Assembly (NCBI GenBank): GCA_001587675.1
Contig: LNGD01000039.1
Coordinates: forward strand, 1-11,775
DNA: 11,775 bases
Direction: 5' to 3'
DNA from: Candidatus Methanofastidiosum methylothiophilum
Lineage (GTDB): Archaea; Methanobacteriota_B; Thermococci; Methanofastidiosales; Methanofastidiosaceae
Part shown: positions 1 through 6,478 of the stretch, piece by piece
Layout of the letters: every line of letters starts with the position of its first letter
Numbering within the stretch: position 1 is the stretch's first letter
Program-made: the position numbers and the translations under genes
Notes under the pieces: model-generated
Databases searched by the model: none
The model's input: only the letters and a program-made list of their open reading frames with translations
What the model was told of the DNA's origin: nothing

Positions 1-166
1 ATAACTAAAACCCACTATTAGTATATAAATTTAATCAATAGCGGGAACAGAACCGAAGTTTATCAAAATTCTCTTGAAATAATAAACTTCTTTTTTTTAA
101 AAATTAATGAATTTTATCTAATATATTATTTTTGAAATATAGAGAAATAGCTAAGAATTATCATGC
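1..166. other. AT-rich non-coding left edge
   Basis: No frame on either strand stays open through this stretch. A TATA-like string (GTATATAAATTTAA, 21-34) could serve a leftward gene starting beyond the left edge, since its reverse complement also reads as a TATA box. The somewhat GC-richer patch at 41-60 has no convincing hairpin or RNA-gene fold by eye. Confidence 0.4.
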
Positions 167-183
167 AAAAGCTTTTATATAAA
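167..183 (+). promoter_or_regulatory. BRE/TATA promoter of tes
   Basis: AAAAGCTTTTATATAAA is a purine-rich BRE followed by a TATA box. Its centre lies about 50 bases before the chosen ATG at 229. With archaeal spacing, transcription would start near 203-207 and give a leader of about 22-26 bases containing GGTG at 219-222, six bases ahead of the ATG. This leader fits the ATG at 229 better than the in-frame GTG at 220, which overlaps the ribosome binding site. Confidence 0.7.
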
Positions 184-228
184 TGTTAGGTCTACCTGAA
201 TAATAACAACCTTTTATCGGTGGTTTAT

Positions 229-1788
229 ATGTCACAATTGATTGATAAAACTAGATCAATCTGTCCCATTTGCTATAATGTCATCGGTGCAGATATTGTT
301 GAAGAAGGGGGCAAGGTACTCATAAAAAAGAATTGCCCAGAGCACGGTGATTTTCAAGATGTTTATTGGTCAGATTATAACATGTATATGAAAGCAAAAA
401 AGCATCATGAGGACGGACCTAAGTTAGACAATCCTCAATCTGAGTCTAAGAAAGGATGTCCATATGATTGCGGTCTTTGTAGTGAACATTATACTCCTAC
501 TGTTTTGTGTAACATTGATGTAACTAACAGATGCAATATGCAGTGCCCAATATGTTTTGCAAATGCTCAGACAGCAGGATATGTACTTGAACCTACAAGG
601 GAAGAATTAATTGACATGATGAAGGTCGTAAGAGATGAAAAACCCATTCCTTGTATGGTGGTTCAATTTGCTGGTGGGGAACCTACTGTAAGGGAAGACC
701 TCCCAGAAATTATTGAAGATGCAAAGAAACTTGGTTTCACATTAGTTCAAATTGCAACAAACGGTATCAACATTGCTAAAGACGTTGAATACGCTAAGGA
801 ACTTAGAAAAAGAGGACTAAACACAGTCTATCTTCAGTTTGATGGAGTTACTGAAAAACCATACATAGCTGCAAGAGGATATAATGCATTCCCAACAAAA
901 CTACAAGCTCTTGATAACTGTAGAAAAGCGGGGCTATCAAGTGTCGTACTTGTACCAACTTTAGTTAAAACAATAAATGACGAGCAAGTCGGGGATATTA
1001 TTAGATTTGGCATTAAAAATCTTGATATTATTAGGGGTATTAATTTCCAGCCAGTCTCTTTTGCAGGTAGAATTGAAAAGGAAGATCTTGACAAAATGAG
1101 AATAACAATTCCTGATTTCGTAAAACTTGTTGAAGAACAAACTAATGGCCAGATTTTAGCTGAAGATTTTTATCCCGCTTCAAGTGTAGTTCCATTCTCA
1201 AACTTTGTCGAAGCTTGGAGAGGAACACCTCAAGTTAAATTCACATGTCACGAGCACTGTGGTGTTGCTACATATATATTTATTGACAATGATGGAAAGA
1301 TTATCCCAATAACCCATTTTATTGACGTTGATAGATTTATGAATCTATTAACTGAAGAATCTGAAAGGCTTGCTGACGGTGGAAAAGGCGCAAAAGCACT
1401 TGCTATAGCAAGGATAACAAAAGAGCTGCCAAGCATAATTAATCTAAAGAATAAGCCCAAAAATCTTGACATAACAAAACTATTAATCAGTGTTCTAAAA
1501 GATGGTACAGTAGATGCTCTTGCAGATTTCAGTTATAAGACAATGTTGATAGGTTGTATGCACTTCCAAGATCCATACAACTTTGATATTGAAAGAGTTG
1601 ACAGATGTGCAATTCATTATTCAGTTCAAGGTGGCAAGGTAATACCATTTTGTACTTTCAATAATATCCACAGAGAAAAGATTGAAAGGAAGTATGGAGT
1701 TCCTTTAGAGGAATGGAAAAAACAACACAAAGAACAAAAAGCAAAACACAGGAACCTCAAGTCTTTATCATACTCTTCAGAAAATTAA
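229..1788 (+). CDS. tes: Radical SAM tetraether lipid synthase (Tes)
   Basis: The product is a 519-residue radical SAM enzyme that matches the family of the archaeal tetraether synthase (MJ0619 type). Known members join the phytanyl tails of archaeal lipids by sp3-sp3 carbon coupling to make macrocyclic archaeol and GDGT. The N-terminus carries a rubredoxin-like site, CPIC (12-15) plus CPEHG (36-40). A Cys cluster follows at 77, 81 and 84. The SAM cluster motif is C102-x3-C106-x2-C109, and GGEP (149-152) is the SAM-binding loop. Further cysteines (340, 344, 443, 460, 475) are suited to auxiliary iron-sulfur clusters, as the family has. The length is normal for the family. The start is the ATG at 229, with GGTG six bases upstream; the upstream in-frame GTG at 220 is the alternative. 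It has its own promoter and no cotranscribed partner, and its last 32 bp are shared with convergent nfo. A paralogue with another alkyl substrate is possible but less likely. Confidence 0.88.
   Translation: MSQLIDKTRSICPICYNVIGADIVEEGGKVLIKKNCPEHGDFQDVYWSDYNMYMKAKKHHEDGPKLDNPQSESKKGCPYDCGLCSEHYTPTVLCNIDVTNRCNMQCPICFANAQTAGYVLEPTREELIDMMKVVRDEKPIPCMVVQFAGGEPTVREDLPEIIEDAKKLGFTLVQIATNGINIAKDVEYAKELRKRGLNTVYLQFDGVTEKPYIAARGYNAFPTKLQALDNCRKAGLSSVVLVPTLVKTINDEQVGDIIRFGIKNLDIIRGINFQPVSFAGRIEKEDLDKMRITIPDFVKLVEEQTNGQILAEDFYPASSVVPFSNFVEAWRGTPQVKFTCHEHCGVATYIFIDNDGKIIPITHFIDVDRFMNLLTEESERLADGGKGAKALAIARITKELPSIINLKNKPKNLDITKLLISVLKDGTVDALADFSYKTMLIGCMHFQDPYNFDIERVDRCAIHYSVQGGKVIPFCTFNNIHREKIERKYGVPLEEWKKQHKEQKAKHRNLKSLSYSSEN
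1716..1752 (-). terminator. T-rich terminator of the nfo transcript, inside tes
   Basis: On the minus strand, past the nfo stop at 1757, come repeated T-runs (TTTTGCTTTTTG, then TTGTTTTTTCC). They are the antisense of the Lys/Gln-rich C-terminus of tes. In the other direction the plus strand after the tes stop carries a T6 run at 1807-1812, inside the end of nfo. Confidence 0.4.
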
Positions 1789-2590
1789 TATTTTCTTTAT
1801 CTCCTCTTTTTTCATTTACTGGAGTTTCCATTATCATCGGAATTTTTTTTAAATATTCATTATTTATAATTGCACTAAATCCGTTGATACCTATATTTCC
1901 TAGACCAATATGCTCGTGACGATCAACCTTAGAACCTAACATTCCTACTGAATCGTTGAGATGTATTAGTTTTAGATTTTCAATACCTACTGTTTTATCA
2001 AAAAGATTTAAAGTCTGGCTTAAAGATTCTTCATTTGAGATGTTATAACCTGAGGCGAAAAGATGGCATGTATCAAGAGTAACGCCGCATTTAAAATCAG
2101 TTGACTCTAGAAGAACCTTTAGTTCTTCAAAAGATGAACCGAGGCTTGAACCCCAACCAGAAGTATTCTCAAAAAGCAATGTGACGTTTTCTACATATTC
2201 CTTAATCGAATTAAGTGATTTAGAAACTAACTTAAGACCATCATTTTTATTTTTTTTGTACGACCCTGGATGTATATTTAAGTATTCAATTCCCATTCGG
2301 TTACAACAAATAAATTCTTTTTTAATAGAGTCAATTGATTTATCAAGCATCTCTTTTGATTCAGAGGCTAAATTTGGAAGATAAGAGTCATGTACAATTA
2401 TTGGTTTTATGTCTTCCTTTGAATACTTTTCTCTAAAAAGCTTACCAACATCTTCGGATATTAAATTAAAAGTCCAACTTCTAGGAGAATGCGTGAAGAT
2501 TTGACAACAATTTGCCCCTACAAACTTGGCATTATCAAAGACTTTTAGAAATCCCTGAGCAATAGATACATGAAAACCCAGTCTATACAT
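1757..2590 (-). CDS. nfo: Endonuclease IV (AP endonuclease)
   Basis: This 277-residue protein of the Nfo/Apn1 TIM-barrel family cuts DNA 5' of abasic sites in base-excision repair. All nine trinuclear-zinc ligands known from the E. coli enzyme can be placed: H67, H107, E141, D173, H176, H210, D223, H225 and E255. They sit in the family motifs HDSYLPNLAS (67-76), NIHPGS (105-110), ENTSGWGSSLG (141-151), DTCHLFASGY (173-182), DRHEH (223-227) and METP (254-257). The length is that of a complete enzyme. The start is an ATG at 2590 with no clear Shine-Dalgarno sequence, 16 bases after the stop of the CMD-fold gene, so it is probably the last gene of that cluster. An AT-rich stretch just upstream could hold a weak extra promoter. 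Its final 11 codons or so lie antisense to the end of tes. Confidence 0.95.
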   Translation of the reverse strand: MYRLGFHVSIAQGFLKVFDNAKFVGANCCQIFTHSPRSWTFNLISEDVGKLFREKYSKEDIKPIIVHDSYLPNLASESKEMLDKSIDSIKKEFICCNRMGIEYLNIHPGSYKKNKNDGLKLVSKSLNSIKEYVENVTLLFENTSGWGSSLGSSFEELKVLLESTDFKCGVTLDTCHLFASGYNISNEESLSQTLNLFDKTVGIENLKLIHLNDSVGMLGSKVDRHEHIGLGNIGINGFSAIINNEYLKKIPMIMETPVNEKRGDKENINFLKSMIKT

Positions 2591-2606
2591 AAAAATATTA
2601 AAATAA

Positions 2607-2927
2607 TTATTTTTCGATTTCTTCTAGGATTCTCATACCTTTAGTAAATGAAGGCATACCTGAAAGGAGTAGTACTACTCTTAGTACATCAGCTATTTCA
2701 TCAGGTGTCACCCCTAATTCTTTCATAGCAGATCTCATTTGCCTTTCAGTAGCACTCTCATCGCACCTTGATGCGGCAATTCCTATTGCAATTAGTTTTT
2801 GAGTTTTGTAATCTAAAGCTTTTCCTGTGTAGACAGCATCATTTAGTTTTATAATAGCTTCATAAACTTCTGGATAATCAGATTTTATTTTCTTCATACC
2901 CCTTCCATAGAAAACTTCTTCTTTCAT
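2607..2927 (-). CDS. AhpD/CMD-fold protein lacking the CxxC pair
   Basis: The product is about 106 residues with the carboxymuconolactone decarboxylase (CMD/AhpD) helical fold: KTQKLIAIGIAAS, then RCDES..., then GVTPDEIADVLRVVLLLSGMP. Many relatives carry C-x-x-C-x3-H as a peroxidase or disulfide-reductase centre. Here the first Cys is kept (C55), but the second position is Ser (S58) and the usual His is Arg (R62), so AhpD-like dithiol chemistry looks lost. The ATG at 2927 is chosen because GGCGAT precedes it by four bases. An upstream in-frame start at 2996 would add 23 lysine- and aromatic-rich residues and overlap the DUF362 gene. A TATA-like TTTTAAGTA near 2955-2964 could give it its own transcript. 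It lies between the DUF362-ferredoxin gene and nfo. The substrate is unknown. Confidence 0.8.
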   Translation of the reverse strand: MKEEVFYGRGMKKIKSDYPEVYEAIIKLNDAVYTGKALDYKTQKLIAIGIAASRCDESATERQMRSAMKELGVTPDEIADVLRVVLLLSGMPSFTKGMRILEEIEK

Positions 2928-2970
2928 TTTATCGCCAAAATACAATTCAAACTTATACTTAAAAGAATTT

Positions 2971-4098
2971 CTATAGATTAATCCTTTTAAGATCAATTGC
3001 TCCTTCTGGGCACTGTTCGTGGCAACAATAACACTTAATACATTTATTGTAGTCTATTATAGCTGAAACTTTATCGATAGTAATCGCCTTCTCCGGACAG
3101 CTTCGGACGCATACCCCGCATCTTATGCATTTTTGTTTCATGACTTTTGGTTTTTCAACTAAGAACTTTGAGAATATAGGGAATACAAAATAATTGTACA
3201 ATGAAACTGGATCGATAGAGATCTTTCCATGATAAGTCCTTGGCAAGATGAAATCATTTATTGCGGGGGTTTCTCCAACAATATTATAGGTCCCATCAGA
3301 AAGATTATTTTCTATCGCGACCTTCAAATAAGGTATATCATTGTAGGCCAATCCAATTAATTTACATATTGCAAGATCCATGGAAAGAGGATCTTTTGAC
3401 CCCAGGATTACTTGAGTCTTTCTTGGAATCCCTCTCATAGCTGGGCCATCACCTTCTAGTGAAACTATGCCGTCCATTAAAGTTAGACCTGGTTTTGTGA
3501 CATTCCAAACATCGATTAATACTTTAGAAAAGTCATGCACATTCCTGAATCTTGAGTGGTATTTCGTCTTTTCCATACCGGGAACCGCGCCATACATATT
3601 TTTTACTGCTCCTGAAAGAAAGGTAAGTGTATGGGTCTTCATTTTCGGAAGATTAATAATAAAATCTGCATCAAGTAATGGTTTTAGTATATCGACTCTT
3701 TTTAGAATAAGCCCATTTTCAATTTCAACTGTCTGTTTGGAAGTATCTGTGTTAAGGTAATCTGTGTAATCTTTGAATATTTCCCAGTAACCTGTCAATC
3801 TATATAGGGATTTAAGTGAATTCTTAGTGAAAGGTATTCCACTTCCAGGACTATCTATAACAAAGGGCTCCCCACCTATTTCAATGATTTTTTTAAAAAC
3901 TTCAAATGTAAATATGGGATGAGTTACTATTGCTTTAGAAGGTGATGAAAACACTAATAGATTTGGTTTTAATGCTACCTTATCACCGCTTTTTACAAAT
4001 CTTTTTAAACCTCCTAGGTCACTTAAGACTTTGTCAATTGCTTTTGAAAGACCCTTTTCGTAGTCTTCGGCTTTTCTAACAGATACTATTTCAGTCAT
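2971..4098 (-). CDS. DUF362 protein with C-terminal 2x[4Fe-4S] ferredoxin domain
   Basis: The product is 375 residues with no signal peptide or membrane segment, so it is likely cytoplasmic. The first 300 residues or so match the DUF362 (COG2006) pattern: VALKPNLL near 45, INLPKMKTHTLTFLSGAVKN around 150, and LMDGIVSLEGDGP near 210. The C-terminal 50 residues form a bacterial-type double ferredoxin, with C324/C327/C330/C334 followed by CP, and C353/C356/C359/C363 followed by CP. An extra Cys at 358 sits inside the second motif. Two low-potential clusters imply electron transfer, but no reaction is established for this domain that I can state with confidence. The start ATG overlaps the stop of the membrane-protein gene by eight bases (ATGACTGA), which implies translational coupling; there is no good Shine-Dalgarno sequence of its own. 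Its neighbours suggest a redox role attached to the deoA cluster. Confidence 0.85.
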   Translation of the reverse strand: MTEIVSVRKAEDYEKGLSKAIDKVLSDLGGLKRFVKSGDKVALKPNLLVFSSPSKAIVTHPIFTFEVFKKIIEIGGEPFVIDSPGSGIPFTKNSLKSLYRLTGYWEIFKDYTDYLNTDTSKQTVEIENGLILKRVDILKPLLDADFIINLPKMKTHTLTFLSGAVKNMYGAVPGMEKTKYHSRFRNVHDFSKVLIDVWNVTKPGLTLMDGIVSLEGDGPAMRGIPRKTQVILGSKDPLSMDLAICKLIGLAYNDIPYLKVAIENNLSDGTYNIVGETPAINDFILPRTYHGKISIDPVSLYNYFVFPIFSKFLVEKPKVMKQKCIRCGVCVRSCPEKAITIDKVSAIIDYNKCIKCYCCHEQCPEGAIDLKRINL

Positions 4099-4429
4099 GC
4101 TTCATCAGGTAAGAAATTCCTTCAATTAATAAATCAGTGATTGCACTTTCAACTTCCTTTTCTATTTTTGTTTCTGGGGGATTTTCCATCGCAGAGGCTT
4201 TTTCAAGGATTTTTCTGCTTTTCGAGTCTTCATAAATAAATAAAAGGACCCCAACCAATAGAACGATTACTCCAGCTACAACTAGAATAAAAGAGAATCC
4301 AAATCCAACTAAGAATAGGAACAAAGCAGACAAAAACAAAGAAAAAAAAAGTATAAATCCATCTTCTCTTTTTCTTCTTGCGTCCTCTAGTAATCTTCTA
4401 TGTTTTAGATTATAATAATCAGGCTCCAT
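4091..4429 (-). CDS. Small two-helix membrane protein
   Basis: I do not recognise this 112-residue protein. Its N-terminus (1-24) is charged and rich in Arg and Lys. Two hydrophobic helices follow (about 25-45 and 47-67) with a very short Gly-Phe turn, so both ends should face the cytoplasm. The tail (68-112) is an acidic, amphipathic-looking helical region ending in KHD. The ATG at 4429 shares one base with the deoA stop (TGATG), and GGTGAT, made from the last deoA codons, sits three bases upstream. The TTG one codon earlier would touch that site and is less likely. Its 3' end overlaps the DUF362 start, so it is physically wedged between deoA and the ferredoxin protein. A membrane anchor or docking subunit for DUF362-ferredoxin is possible but is only inference from position. 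Confidence 0.75.
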   Translation of the reverse strand: MEPDYYNLKHRRLLEDARRKREDGFILFFSLFLSALFLFLVGFGFSFILVVAGVIVLLVGVLLFIYEDSKSRKILEKASAMENPPETKIEKEVESAITDLLIEGISYLMKHD

Positions 4430-5949
4430 CAAATCACCTTCAAACCTGGAAATCTTTTCAAAATCATCCCTTCAGTCTGAAATATCTTATTATAATCTAA
4501 AAATTTCTTTGCTAATAAAAGTCTTTCCTCGCTTTCAGCATAAAGTTCAACTATTACGTCATTCTTCTCAACTCGGTCCCCTACCTTATAATTTAAAATA
4601 AGACCTGAACCTTTGTCAAAGGGTGTTCCCAGAATTTTAGCAACTTTCACTATTAATGAATTATCTATTTTTGTTATATAACCGGAGTCATCTGATGATA
4701 TGTTTTCTTTATATTTCCCAAGTGGAATCTCTTCTGGTTTTATATTGGGATTTCCACCTTGAGCTTTTATTATTTCTTTGAATTTTTCTAGGGCCTTCCC
4801 ACTTTCTAAGATTTCTCTTGCTAAGTCTTTTCCTTTTCCTACTTCTGCTTTCTTTCCAAGTTCAAGAAGAATTCCAGAAAGACCAATCGCTTTTTCTGTT
4901 AGACTACCAGTTAGTTTACCCTGTAGCGCTAGTAAGGCTTCTCTGGCTTCAAGAGCTGGCCCTACAGCGTTCCCAATAGGCTGGCCACCATAGGTAATTG
5001 CAACTTCGACATGAATTCCTAGAGCGGATCCAAGCTCTGTAAAATTGGAAGCAAGTTTTCTTGCGCTTTCCCAATTTGTTACTTTTGCACCATCGCCCAT
5101 AGGTATATCTATTAAAAGAAAATCTGCCCCCATTGCATATTTTTTACTTAAAACGCTGGCTAAAATAATCGGCTCTGGATCAATTAAAAGTTTTCTTTCA
5201 ACTTCTACTATCTTGTCATCGGCAGGTGTTAGATTCAATACCCCGCTCCAAGCAAGACAGCCTCCTGTAGAATTTACTATCTCTTTTAATCTATCCGCTC
5301 CAAAATCAACAGGTGAAAGTACCTCGACAACATCTGCAGTACCTGCTGGTGAAGTTATAGCTCTGGAAGATGTTTTAGGTATAGTGAGTCCAGAAGATGC
5401 GACAATAGGAACTGTCAAGAGCGCAGTTTTGTTCCCTGGGACACCTCCTATGCTATGAACATCCATAACTGGGCTTTTCTCAAATTTAATCATAGTCCCT
5501 GTTTCAGCCATTGCCCTAGTTAGATGCTCCACTTCTTTAGTTGAAGTTCCAAGGATCTGTGTGGAGGTCAAGAAGCTTGAGATTAAAACACTATCAATGT
5601 TTCCAGTTATTATCCCTCCAACTAACTTTACTATTTCTTCTTTAGTAAGTATCTTACCTTCAATTTTTCTCTTTAATATATGTGAAAGTTCAATATTTCC
5701 ATCAGGATATACATCAAGGGTGTCATTGTCCTTAGAGTTTAATCTTTTAGCCTTTTCAGATGAAATTCCGATATATCCAATCTTTACTAAATCATTTGTC
5801 AAAACAGCAGATGATGAAAAAAAATAATCTGATTTTTTAATAACTACTTTTTCTCCAGGATCTATTCTTTCCTTTAAAGCATCATTGAAATTAATGAATA
5901 CTATATCTTGATTCTCTTGTATATCCAGTATTTTTAATTTAAGTTGCAT
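4429..5949 (-). CDS. deoA: AMP phosphorylase (archaeal DeoA type)
   Basis: This 506-residue cytoplasmic enzyme belongs to the thymidine/pyrimidine-nucleoside phosphorylase superfamily. Its length and the extra N-terminal domain of about 85 residues match archaeal AMP phosphorylase. Characterised members convert AMP (also CMP/UMP) and phosphate to the free base and ribose-1,5-bisphosphate. R15P isomerase and form III RuBisCO then feed that product into glycolysis. Visible motifs are the phosphate-binding stretch DVHSIGGVPGNKT (163-175), KTSSRAITSPAGTAD (192-206) and the C-terminal barrel-sandwich region with GSGLILNYKVGDRV near residues 445-460. It heads a leftward cluster with a TATA box about 24 bases before the ATG, so the transcript is probably leaderless. 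The R15P isomerase and RuBisCO genes are not in this window, so the pathway itself is inferred from family knowledge. Confidence 0.93.
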   Translation of the reverse strand: MQLKLKILDIQENQDIVFINFNDALKERIDPGEKVVIKKSDYFFSSSAVLTNDLVKIGYIGISSEKAKRLNSKDNDTLDVYPDGNIELSHILKRKIEGKILTKEEIVKLVGGIITGNIDSVLISSFLTSTQILGTSTKEVEHLTRAMAETGTMIKFEKSPVMDVHSIGGVPGNKTALLTVPIVASSGLTIPKTSSRAITSPAGTADVVEVLSPVDFGADRLKEIVNSTGGCLAWSGVLNLTPADDKIVEVERKLLIDPEPIILASVLSKKYAMGADFLLIDIPMGDGAKVTNWESARKLASNFTELGSALGIHVEVAITYGGQPIGNAVGPALEAREALLALQGKLTGSLTEKAIGLSGILLELGKKAEVGKGKDLAREILESGKALEKFKEIIKAQGGNPNIKPEEIPLGKYKENISSDDSGYITKIDNSLIVKVAKILGTPFDKGSGLILNYKVGDRVEKNDVIVELYAESEERLLLAKKFLDYNKIFQTEGMILKRFPGLKVI

Positions 5950-5965
5950 AATTTAACATTTACTC

Positions 5966-5980
5966 CATTTAATAAAAGAG
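5966..5980 (-). promoter_or_regulatory. TATA promoter of the deoA cluster
   Basis: On the minus strand CTTTTATTAAA (5978-5968) lies about 24 bases ahead of the deoA ATG at 5949. That puts the start of transcription at or within a base or two of the ATG, so the messenger is likely leaderless. No Shine-Dalgarno sequence is present. The palindrome at 5991-6003 lies immediately upstream of this box. Confidence 0.6.
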
Positions 5981-5990
5981 TTACTATTTT

Positions 5991-6003
5991 TGAGATTATC
6001 TCA
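5991..6003. promoter_or_regulatory. Palindromic operator candidate between divergent promoters
   Basis: TGAGATtATCTCA is a perfect 6-bp inverted repeat around one base. It is flanked by a second pair, ACTATT (5983-5988) and AATAGT (6003-6008), offset by two bases. It sits between the deoA TATA box (5968-5978) and the TATA box of the secreted-protein gene (6029-6040), a suitable place for a dimeric regulator acting on both. No T-run follows it, so a terminator is unlikely. Confidence 0.45.
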
Positions 6004-6022
6004 ATAGTAGGGATTGTATTTA

Positions 6023-6040
6023 GAAACCTTTATAAATAAT
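6023..6040 (+). promoter_or_regulatory. BRE/TATA promoter of the secreted-protein gene
   Basis: GAAACC followed by TTTATAAATAAT is a near-consensus archaeal BRE plus TATA. Transcription should start near 6058, giving a leader of about ten bases that contains GAGGGAT ahead of the ATG at 6068. Confidence 0.75.
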
Positions 6041-6067
6041 TTAACGATGATTAATTAGAGGGATAAT

Positions 6068-6457
6068 ATGAAAAAATTATATACAATTTTGATATCTTTG
6101 CTCTTTGTTGTAAGTGTTTTTGGAATTGCTTCAGCATTTGCGTTATTATTCACAGCTACACCAAATAACGTTGCCGTTGGGGAGTTAATAACTGTATACT
6201 ATCCAAGTGAAAGCCAAACACCGCCAGATGATCCAACTATTGAAGCTTCAGGCACATTGGTTAAGGGAGGTGCATACAAAGTATCTGGTCCTACAAAAAC
6301 TGGAAATAACTTTGTATATACATATCGTGCAAAACAACCTGGAACCATTTATTTTAAATTTGGCAATGAATATAGGACAAACGATGTTTCAATAACTCCC
6401 AAACCACATCCAATGAAAGCATTTATGGACATTCTTGGGTTTGGTAAGAAAAAATAA
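6068..6457 (+). CDS. Small secreted beta-rich protein
   Basis: This 129-residue protein is unrecognised. It opens with a clear Sec signal peptide: MKKLY, then a hydrophobic core (6-20), then SASA-like residues ending near 22-25. There is no lipobox cysteine. The mature part of about 105 residues alternates short hydrophobic strands with Pro/Gly/Thr turns (TATPNNVAVGELITVYYP, NNFVYTYRAKQPGTIYFKFG), which resembles a single Ig-like or cohesin-like beta sandwich in the manner of archaeal surface proteins. It ends in a short amphipathic, lysine-rich tail (MKAFMDILGFGKKK). The start is supported by GAGGGAT five to six bases upstream and a strong promoter. It is monocistronic and followed by a T-run. 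It may be an extracellular or pseudoperiplasmic binding protein; the role is not known. Confidence 0.78.
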   Translation: MKKLYTILISLLFVVSVFGIASAFALLFTATPNNVAVGELITVYYPSESQTPPDDPTIEASGTLVKGGAYKVSGPTKTGNNFVYTYRAKQPGTIYFKFGNEYRTNDVSITPKPHPMKAFMDILGFGKKK

Positions 6458-6468
6458 ATTTTTTTATT
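6458..6468 (+). terminator. T-run terminator after the secreted-protein gene
   Basis: The stop codon is followed at once by a run of seven T's and TATTT, an archaeal intrinsic terminator of the U-tract type without a needed hairpin. On the opposite strand the lysine codons at the end of the same gene (6451-6456) give a T6 run about 25 bases past the stop of the convergent PP-loop gene. Confidence 0.5.
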
Positions 6469-6478
6469 TAATATTAAA

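Noticed and set aside
188..197. AGGT-CT-ACCT inverted repeat near the tes start site
   Set aside because: The arms are only four bases and do not extend; chance is sufficient.
183..203. Six-codon upstream frame before tes (ATG ... TAA)
   Set aside because: It lies upstream of, or at, the predicted transcript start, so it is unlikely to be in the mRNA.
834..1472. Minus-strand open frames inside tes
   Set aside because: They are shadows of a strongly supported radical SAM gene, with no start signals.
5045..5458. Open frame of 137 codons on the plus strand
   Set aside because: It lies wholly antisense to the well-supported deoA, shows no family motif, and has no promoter or ribosome binding site.
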